Positions 1-5,393 of a stretch of 6,246 nucleotides of DNA are shown here, piece after piece. Position 1 is the stretch's first letter. The number at the start of each line of letters is the position of its first letter. The notes under the pieces are model-generated. The model worked only from the letters and a program-made list of their open reading frames with translations, was not told the origin of the DNA and did no database searches. The stretch comes from Ignavibacteriaceae bacterium (lineage in GTDB: Bacteria; Bacteroidota; Ignavibacteria; Ignavibacteriales; Ignavibacteriaceae): NCBI GenBank assembly GCA_031292465.1, contig JARLHB010000124.1, forward strand, positions 1 through 6,246, read 5' to 3'. Position numbers and translations under genes: made by a program.

Positions 1-1503
1 CATGCTCAGATGCTTGCCAATGCAGGCATTGATGTTGTGTTCTTCGATTGCACTAATGGTACGCTTACTTACAAAGATGCCTACACAAAACTGCTGAAAG
101 TATGGGAACAGGCAAGGCGCGACGGCGTTAAGACTCCGCAGATTGTATTTATACTAAACTTCGGTGCGACCAAAGCATCTTTAACTGAAATTACTGAACT
201 TTACAATGAATTATACAAGCCCGGTTTATACAAGGACCTCTGGTTTATGTGGAACGGCAAGCCACTTATAATGGCTTATCCTAATGTACTTACTAGAAAA
301 TTCAAACCTTCTGATATAAGTCCTTCTGATCCTGATGAACGTTTGAAAAATGAAATGCTGGATTTTTTCACATTCCGTCCGGGCCAGCCTGATTATGTTA
401 ACGGCCCTTCCCGGAATGACCAGTGGGGATGGCTTGAAGATTATCCCCAGCATGGCTACGGGATGAAAAATGATGGCGGATTTGAAGAAGTAACCGTAGG
501 CGTTTCTCAGAATGCAAGTGATAATTCTAAAGGGCACTGCTGCGCATTTAATCAGCCTGGTTCTTATGGGCGAAGTTATACAAAGGCAAAAGGGCAGAGC
601 AATGATACCGCCGCTTACTATTACGGATATAATTTCCAGGAACAATGGTCGCGTGCATTTGAGCTAAATCCGGATCTTGTTTTTGTTACCGGATGGAATG
701 AATGGGTTGCCAGTAAACAGAATACAAAAGATTGGCCAAATACGTATGCTCCGTATTCTTTTGTTGATGAATATAATTGGGAAAAAAGCCGGGATATTGA
801 ACCTGTAAAATCATGGGGGGATAAGGGCGATGCTTATTATATGCAGTTAGTAAGCAATGTACGAGAATTTAAAGGCATGCGTGTTCAGGAAAAAACTTCA
901 GGCAAAAAGACAATTAGAATAAATAATCCTGGTGACTGGGCAGATGTAAAGCCCGAATACAGGGATTATAAAGGCGATGTTATGCACCGGGGTTCAAAGG
1001 GGCAGGGGGATAGTTTGTATTATATAAATAATACAGGCAGGAATGACATAGTCCTTTCTAAGGTTGCACGTGATAATAATTATGTTTATTTCTACGTGAA
1101 GACAGCGGATAAATTAACTCCGAAAAACGGACCTCAATGGATGCAGTTGTGGATTGATAGTGACCGCGATAAATCCACAGGCTGGCAGGGATATGATTAT
1201 GTTATTAACCGGGTAAACCCGGGCGATTCTGCGGTTATTGAAAAGAATACAGGCAATAGCTGGAACTGGGAAAAAGCCGGCTCTGCGGAATATTTTCTAT
1301 CCGGCAATGTATTAGTATTAAAGATAAAAAGGGCGCTGCTGAATATTAATGGAAAAGAATTAAACTTTGAATTCAAATGGAGCGATAATAATGTAAGCAG
1401 CGGAAACATAATGGATTTTTATGTTGACGGCGATGCTGCCCCGGACGGCAGGTTTAATTATGTTTATTCGGAATCTGCCGCCGGTAGTAAAAGCAAAAAA
1501 TGA
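1..1503 (+). CDS. Glycoside-hydrolase-like protein (GH71/GH99/WbsX-like barrel) with C-terminal CBM9/DOMON-like domain, 5' partial
   Basis: The frame is open from base 1 (His-Ala-Gln before the first Met at base 10), so the gene begins upstream and that Met is internal. Numbering from it, residues 1-290 look like the C-terminal two thirds of a (beta/alpha)8 glycosidase-like domain. A strand ending VVFFDCTNG (9-17) carries Asp13, a second strand reads IVFILNFGA (45-53), and VFVTGWNEW (224-232) has the WNEW motif typical of GH71/GH99/WbsX-type proteins. Residues about 300-487 form a second, beta-rich domain: VARDNNYVYFYV (352-363), an Asp-rich loop WIDSDRDKSTGW (381-392) and a final DFYVDGDAAPDGRF (469-482). 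This resembles CBM9/DOMON-like carbohydrate-binding domains. The protein is probably secreted or surface-exposed and acts on a polysaccharide, but the signal peptide would be outside the window and the substrate cannot be told. The Lys/Ser-rich tail (SKSKK) ends at TGA. No hairpin terminator follows. Family assignment is from motif memory; the catalytic acid is not identified. Confidence 0.7.
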   Translation, partial: HAQMLANAGIDVVFFDCTNGTLTYKDAYTKLLKVWEQARRDGVKTPQIVFILNFGATKASLTEITELYNELYKPGLYKDLWFMWNGKPLIMAYPNVLTRKFKPSDISPSDPDERLKNEMLDFFTFRPGQPDYVNGPSRNDQWGWLEDYPQHGYGMKNDGGFEEVTVGVSQNASDNSKGHCCAFNQPGSYGRSYTKAKGQSNDTAAYYYGYNFQEQWSRAFELNPDLVFVTGWNEWVASKQNTKDWPNTYAPYSFVDEYNWEKSRDIEPVKSWGDKGDAYYMQLVSNVREFKGMRVQEKTSGKKTIRINNPGDWADVKPEYRDYKGDVMHRGSKGQGDSLYYINNTGRNDIVLSKVARDNNYVYFYVKTADKLTPKNGPQWMQLWIDSDRDKSTGWQGYDYVINRVNPGDSAVIEKNTGNSWNWEKAGSAEYFLSGNVLVLKIKRALLNINGKELNFEFKWSDNNVSSGNIMDFYVDGDAAPDGRFNYVYSESAAGSKSKK

Positions 1504-1583
1504 GCTTGTAATGTCATGTGATAAATAATCAAGAATATATAAATAAGGATTTAAAATATTTATTTGTAGTATTTATGATGAGA

Positions 1584-1612
1584 TTACAAATCCTGCATTA
1601 TATTTATATTAA
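1584..1612 (+). promoter_or_regulatory. Possible sigma-70/sigma-A-type promoter for the 62-residue protein gene
   Basis: TTACAA (1584-1589) is followed after 17 bases by TATTAA (1607-1612), an acceptable -35/-10 pair. It would start transcription near 1619, giving a leader of about 58 bases before the ATG at 1677. The lack of a terminator after the hydrolase gene means read-through is equally possible. The region is AT-rich, so chance matches are common. Confidence 0.25.
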
Positions 1613-1676
1613 AAACTTTCCAATCATTCTTGAGTTTGTTTAAATTAGGGAAGGAAAAAATATTAAGGATGTTAAA

Positions 1677-1865
1677 ATGACTGATAACGAAATACTAAGC
1701 CAGATACTTCATGAGCTGAAAGAGATAAATAATACTATACAGGATTTATATTCAGGTACTGAAGCCCAAAACGAAATGATGATGAACAAATTATCTTCTT
1801 TCGAAACTATTGCAGAAAGAATGAACAGTGCTCTGTCCGCAATTGAGGATAATACTCATCCTTAG
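1677..1865 (+). CDS. Small helical (probable coiled-coil) protein of unknown function, 62 aa
   Basis: I do not recognise this protein. The start is well supported: AAGGA at 1665-1669 lies 7 bases before the ATG, and the gene ends at TAG just upstream of a strong intrinsic terminator. The product is acidic, has no Cys or Trp, no signal peptide and no membrane segment. Residues 4-25 (EILSQILHELKEINNTI onward) show hydrophobic residues at 3-4 spacing, as in a coiled coil. After a short break near Ser26-Gly27, a second helix with a Met-rich patch (EMMMNKL, 33-39) and further heptad-like spacing runs to about residue 56. This suggests a helical hairpin or oligomeric coiled coil. It lies 173 bases after the hydrolase gene on the same strand, but nothing links the two functionally. 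Its good RBS and own terminator argue that it is a real gene. Confidence 0.65.
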   Translation: MTDNEILSQILHELKEINNTIQDLYSGTEAQNEMMMNKLSSFETIAERMNSALSAIEDNTHP

Positions 1866-1918
1866 GCAGAGTATCACTAATAGTTTTTAATTCTACGCGG
1901 TATTGTCCATACTATTTG

Positions 1919-1942
1919 AAAGCCTTTAAATAAGGCTTTTTT
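1919..1942 (+). terminator. Rho-independent terminator
   Basis: AAAGCCTT (1919-1926) pairs perfectly with AAGGCTTT (1932-1939) around a 5-base loop TAAAT. The T tract runs from 1937 to 1942, so its first bases also form part of the stem. It sits 53 bases after the stop codon of the 62-residue protein gene and is correctly oriented to end its transcript. Read on the minus strand the hairpin is followed by CAAATA rather than a T run, so it should be a poor terminator for the operon coming from the right. Confidence 0.85.
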
Positions 1943-1992
1943 ATTAATAACGCATATTTTATAAAGAGTATATTAAAGTTGGAGAAGAAAGT

Positions 1993-2082
1993 ATGGAAGC
2001 GGCTGCGGTAACTGCTGTTGTTGCAACAAAGCAATTGATACTGTTGAAACGGCATAGCTTAATAATATTTATTTACAAATAG
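1993..2082 (+). CDS. 29-codon reading frame with strong RBS; possible truncated remnant of a small motility-type (YjfB-like) gene
   Basis: GGAG (1981-1984, within TTGGAGAAGAAAGT) lies 8 bases before ATG at 1993, one of the best ribosome binding sites in the window. The first 14 residues, MEAAAVTAVVATKQ, are Ala/Val-rich like the start of the small YjfB-type putative motility proteins of Bacillota. The frame then changes character (LILLKRHSLIIFIYK) and stops at TAG (2080-2082). In another frame the same bases give IDTVETA followed by TAG (2052-2054), so the original gene may have been cut or frameshifted near codon 14. The position, between a terminator and the 3' end of a convergent AT-rich operon, fits a gene interrupted where that operon was inserted. 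The YjfB resemblance is a weak, memory-based inference; it could equally be an unrelated short peptide or a non-coding leader. Confidence 0.35.
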   Translation: MEAAAVTAVVATKQLILLKRHSLIIFIYK

Positions 2083-2096
2083 GTTGAAATAATATT
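2043..2096. repeat. Short imperfect direct duplication at the island edge
   Basis: GTTGAAA occurs at 2043-2049 and 2083-2089, and AATAATATT occurs at 2061-2069 and 2088-2096. The right copy reads GTTGAAATAATATT without interruption. The left copy has the same two parts separated by extra bases from 2050 to about 2062. This could be a trace of a small duplication or junction repair event, but the sequence is AT-rich and short, so chance is possible. Confidence 0.3.
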
Positions 2097-2103
2097 ATCT
2101 ATA

Positions 2104-3213
2104 TTATAATGCTTTAATTTCTTGCATTAATTTTACATTATCAAAATCCGGCTGACCAAGTCGATTAAAGTAATTACTAAACCTAGAAATAATATTTTTT
2201 AAGTATGGTTCTGTGACAGTAGCAATTCTTTTATAATTGACTAAATTATTATAAGGAACACTACTAACATTAGAAAAATCGAGTATAAAACCCATTTTAT
2301 CTCTAAAAGGTGGAAGTAAGTGATAATCACCTTTCTTTGATCTAATAAGATTTTCAACTAGACCTTCCTTGGAATCTTGGAAAGAACCATCTTTCCAACA
2401 TGATTTTGTATAACTATGATCTTTGATTTGAGATAATTTACCAATAACAACATTTTCAATTTCAGGTTTATCACCCTTACGAATTTCCATATCACAAGCA
2501 GGGCTAAGAATTATAAAATGAGTGTCATCTTTTAATATGATGTCGCCAGTATAATAATGTTTTCGTATAGGTGGGATTATGTACATTTCAAATGGCTCTG
2601 ATTTATCAAATCCTAAGTCACCAATTTCCATTTTCTCTTTTAAAATAATTATCAGTTGCTTCTCAATAACTTTAAGTCTAATCATTGGATCTGTAATCTT
2701 TTGGACAAGATATTCCCAATTATTTGCAATTCTTTCCCAAAATAACTCGTGTAAGGAACTATTAATTTGTTCCAATAATTTTCCATCTTTCCCGAACAAT
2801 TCATCTATCCCTGAGTAATAAAACTCAACAATTTCATCAATTATGTCAGATGATTTTGTAGAAGTCCTTTCCTTTATTTTGAATACATCAGTTTCCATAG
2901 ATAATTCTTGATCTAAGTTTTGTGGGAAATTTGAAAGTACAATAATTGGAAATCGCATTTTATTTCTAATCTCTTTTATCACATCATTACCATCGGTTTT
3001 GGTTTTATCACTGCTTAATTTCAAATCTATAACTGCAGCATTATAATTCTGATTCGATACTTTTAATATAGCATCATCTTTATTCTTGCAGACTTCTGTA
3101 ACTATTTCTATGTGATCTTTCTGTAAATCTTTATTCTTTTCTTTTATCTGATCTTGTAAAAGTTGGATTTGAGAATCGTCATCATCAACGATTAATAATT
3201 TTAGCGATTTCAT
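2104..3213 (-). CDS. Response regulator: receiver domain plus uncharacterised C-terminal output domain, 369 aa
   Basis: Residues 1-130 are a receiver domain. LLIVDDDD (6-13) gives the acidic Mg-binding pair (Asp10/Asp11), AAVIDLKLS (59-67) carries the phospho-acceptor Asp63, IIVLSN (90-95) the conserved Ser94, and FKIK (111-114) the conserved Lys (112 or 114). The loop after Asp63 (SSDKTKTDG) is a few residues longer than in CheY-type receivers. Residues about 131-205 are helical linker. The rest has no DNA-binding helix-turn-helix that I can see. It contains YYTGDIILKDDTHFIILSPACDME (220-243, key residues Gly223-Asp224, Ser237-Pro238, Cys240-Asp241), then HLLPPF (298-303), a DF strand, and NYFNRLGQPDFD (348-358 region). 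I cannot name this domain. The start overlaps the stop of the kinase gene as ATGA, with AAAGGGA upstream as RBS, so the genes should be co-translated. It is probably the phosphorylation partner of the adjacent kinase (inference). Confidence 0.85.
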   Translation of the reverse strand: MKSLKLLIVDDDDSQIQLLQDQIKEKNKDLQKDHIEIVTEVCKNKDDAILKVSNQNYNAAVIDLKLSSDKTKTDGNDVIKEIRNKMRFPIIVLSNFPQNLDQELSMETDVFKIKERTSTKSSDIIDEIVEFYYSGIDELFGKDGKLLEQINSSLHELFWERIANNWEYLVQKITDPMIRLKVIEKQLIIILKEKMEIGDLGFDKSEPFEMYIIPPIRKHYYTGDIILKDDTHFIILSPACDMEIRKGDKPEIENVVIGKLSQIKDHSYTKSCWKDGSFQDSKEGLVENLIRSKKGDYHLLPPFRDKMGFILDFSNVSSVPYNNLVNYKRIATVTEPYLKNIISRFSNYFNRLGQPDFDNVKLMQEIKAL

Positions 3214-5393
3214 GCATTTTTCCCTTTTAATAAATTAATTCTAAAATATGTGCCATTTTTATAATTCATTAGTTTTATAGTCCCGCCATTTCTTGATGCT
3301 GCTTCTCCCGCAATTGATAAACCTAATCCAGTACCACGTGGTTTAGTTGAAAATCCAGGTTCAAAAATCGATTCAATAAACTCATCTTTAATACCAGGGC
3401 CATTATCAATGAAGTCAATAACTATATTATCGTCATCGTAAAATAAATCAACTGATATTAATTTTCCCTTTCTCTTAGAAGTTGATAACCAATAGATACT
3501 GTTATCAAACAGATTAGTAAGGATTATATAAATATCTGACTCTGCCCCCCTTGCAGTATACTCCTCTTTAAAATTAAATACACTTGTTATACTGTATTTT
3601 TTAAATTCTGATTCAAATAGTAGTTTTGTCCTGTTAAGTAATTCATTAATCGGAATATTGGAAGTAATTTTTCTTTTCTTTACTGCTAAAGGATCAACCT
3701 TACTAAATAATGCAATTAATAATTTAGCTTCATTTCGTAGTCCATCCAATCGATCTAATATTTCTTCTTTTGAGAAAATTGCTTCTTCGGGGACCAGTAT
3801 TTTTTGTTTTAATAAATAATTGATCCATTTTGAAATACGTGGTGATTGTTCATCAATATATTTAACAGGCTTTCTTCCTTCATGCATTAATACACCAACA
3901 ATTTTTCCTAGGGTAACTTGACCTTCATAAAGTGAAAGCGTTTCTTGAATTTTTTCATAGTCTTGAGTTTTTTGATTAAGCTCTTTGCTAATAATTTGAC
4001 CGACTTCAGAGATTATTTCCTCAGATGTATTTTCCTCATTAAGTTTTTTAGTAATATTAATTTTTAATTTGTCTAAACTTAAAAAGTCATTTAATATATT
4101 GCCAATATCTTGAACAGTTCTTCCACGACCTGTCCTTTTCCTGAAATCAAAACGTTTTTCCTCAAGATAAGCAATGCATCTTTTGACTACTTTTATTAAA
4201 TCGAAATAGTTTTGATTCTCAAAAAAACCTTCTCGACTACTTTTCTCAATTAAGCCAGTTTGATTTTCATTCCCAATTTGAATGTAACCTGCGATTTGGT
4301 CACTACCAATTCTCATGGTTGGATTTTGAACTCTATCTCTATCAAGCTCTAGCCAATCGTAGCCAGAGTCGCCATAGGGTCTTATTCTAAATCCTTCGCG
4401 GAATATACTTACTCCCGAAAGCTCATCTAATAATTTCTTTGCTTCGCGTTTACCGAGATACTTATTATTATCATCCCATAATTTAGATCTCGTAATTAAT
4501 TCATCAATTGAATTAGAATCTCTATCAAAAACCCTAATATCAATAGTTATTTCACCAAATGACAAACAATTATTAAAAAGAGTAATTTCTAACTCGTTAT
4601 AATCAATTCCAGCATTTATAAACTCGGATGGTAAATTTTTCAAGACTCCATTCTGAAACTTTAATTGGATTGTCCCATCATCCTTTACTTTTCCCCATAA
4701 GCGATAATCGAAATACTCAAATACAGGAAATGGTTCTATCTCTCCATGATACTTTTTGAGATTATCATTCCCAGCGTCTTCCATGTCAATGAATATTCCA
4801 AATTTCTCTTTCTTAGAATATGCAGGTGACAGTAACTTTCTCAATTCCTTAATTAAAGATTCAATGGTCGATTCAGCAAACCATTCATCAGCAATATTAT
4901 CAATAATGATCTCAGTCCCAGGCTCTTTATGTTTATGTTGAATTTCAATTTCGAACTCAAGTTGATCGAGATAATTATTTCCAAAAAAATCATTCCAATT
5001 AACTTTTAAAATAGTCGTAGCTCTATTTTTATCCGTTGTCTCCAATGTTAATAATGAACCAATTCTTCCTGCGGCTAATCTTCCTATTCCCTTTGCTCCT
5101 AGAAAAAGACGACCATTTGGACTACTCTTCCTTTCAATTTTGTCTTTTGTGCCGGGTATCATCCACACATTTGCCACGATATCGTAGGTCATTCCATGAC
5201 CGTCATCAGTTATTACAATTTGGGCATCTGTCTTGTTATCTAATTTGGAAAACTTGATAATTACGTACTCTGCATCAGCATCGTATGAATTTTTCACCAG
5301 TTCAATTATTGCAGCAAATGAATCTTTGATTATTTCAGAACCTAAAGTGTGTATAATCCTAGCTTTAGGTCTAAACTTAACAATATTTTTCAT
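3210..5393 (-). CDS. Double-GHKL protein: N-terminal MORC/Hsp90-like ATPase fused to C-terminal histidine-kinase core, 727 aa
   Basis: Two complete GHKL ATP-binding sites are visible. The first (about 1-190) has an N-box ELVKNSYDADA (31-41; Glu31, Asn35), DDGHGM (63-68) and GAKGIGRLA (99-107), as in MORC/MutL/Hsp90 proteins. A middle region with FREGFRIRPYGDSGYDWLE (331-349) and SSREGFFEN (385-393) resembles the S5-type domain following such ATPases. Residues about 440-500 are probable coiled coil leading to an H-box, MHEGRKPV (503-510), whose His504 fits the HExRxP phospho-acceptor pattern. The second ATPase has NLFDNS (627-632), DNGPGI (663-668), FEPGFSTK (677-684) and GTGLGL (687-692), the N, G1, F and G2 boxes of histidine kinases. 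No membrane segment or signal peptide is seen, so it should be cytosolic. It overlaps both neighbours by 4 nt (ATGA), with AAAGAGA before the start. Likely role: sense an internal, perhaps DNA-related, state and phosphorylate the adjacent regulator (inference). Confidence 0.9.
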   Translation of the reverse strand: MKNIVKFRPKARIIHTLGSEIIKDSFAAIIELVKNSYDADAEYVIIKFSKLDNKTDAQIVITDDGHGMTYDIVANVWMIPGTKDKIERKSSPNGRLFLGAKGIGRLAAGRIGSLLTLETTDKNRATTILKVNWNDFFGNNYLDQLEFEIEIQHKHKEPGTEIIIDNIADEWFAESTIESLIKELRKLLSPAYSKKEKFGIFIDMEDAGNDNLKKYHGEIEPFPVFEYFDYRLWGKVKDDGTIQLKFQNGVLKNLPSEFINAGIDYNELEITLFNNCLSFGEITIDIRVFDRDSNSIDELITRSKLWDDNNKYLGKREAKKLLDELSGVSIFREGFRIRPYGDSGYDWLELDRDRVQNPTMRIGSDQIAGYIQIGNENQTGLIEKSSREGFFENQNYFDLIKVVKRCIAYLEEKRFDFRKRTGRGRTVQDIGNILNDFLSLDKLKINITKKLNEENTSEEIISEVGQIISKELNQKTQDYEKIQETLSLYEGQVTLGKIVGVLMHEGRKPVKYIDEQSPRISKWINYLLKQKILVPEEAIFSKEEILDRLDGLRNEAKLLIALFSKVDPLAVKKRKITSNIPINELLNRTKLLFESEFKKYSITSVFNFKEEYTARGAESDIYIILTNLFDNSIYWLSTSKRKGKLISVDLFYDDDNIVIDFIDNGPGIKDEFIESIFEPGFSTKPRGTGLGLSIAGEAASRNGGTIKLMNYKNGTYFRINLLKGKNA

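Noticed and set aside
226..645. 139-codon minus-strand reading frame
   Set aside because: It lies wholly inside the hydrolase gene on the opposite strand, has no convincing RBS or family resemblance, and the plus-strand product has clear domain motifs.
1197..1409. 70-codon minus-strand reading frame
   Set aside because: It is a shadow of the beta-sandwich domain of the hydrolase; its Phe/Leu-rich composition is typical of antisense translation of AT-rich coding sequence.
1540..1565. AT-only inverted repeat after the hydrolase gene as a terminator
   Set aside because: The stem is only AAATAA/TTATTT with a long loop and no G-C pair, so it would not form a stable terminator hairpin.
2435..2500. 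Possible PD-(D/E)xK-like nuclease motif in the regulator C-terminal domain (Asp241 ... Glu253 ... Lys259)
   Set aside because: The spacing and surrounding strands do not fit the motif; acidic and lysine residues are common in this protein, so the match is not meaningful.
2579..2818. 79-codon plus-strand reading frame opposite the response regulator
   Set aside because: It is fully antisense to the well-supported regulator gene, and its Ser/Ile/Phe-rich sequence has no recognisable motif.
4756..5257. Two plus-strand reading frames (4756-4941 and 5036-5257) opposite the kinase gene
   Set aside because: Both lie opposite the conserved N-terminal GHKL region, whose motifs are intact on the minus strand.
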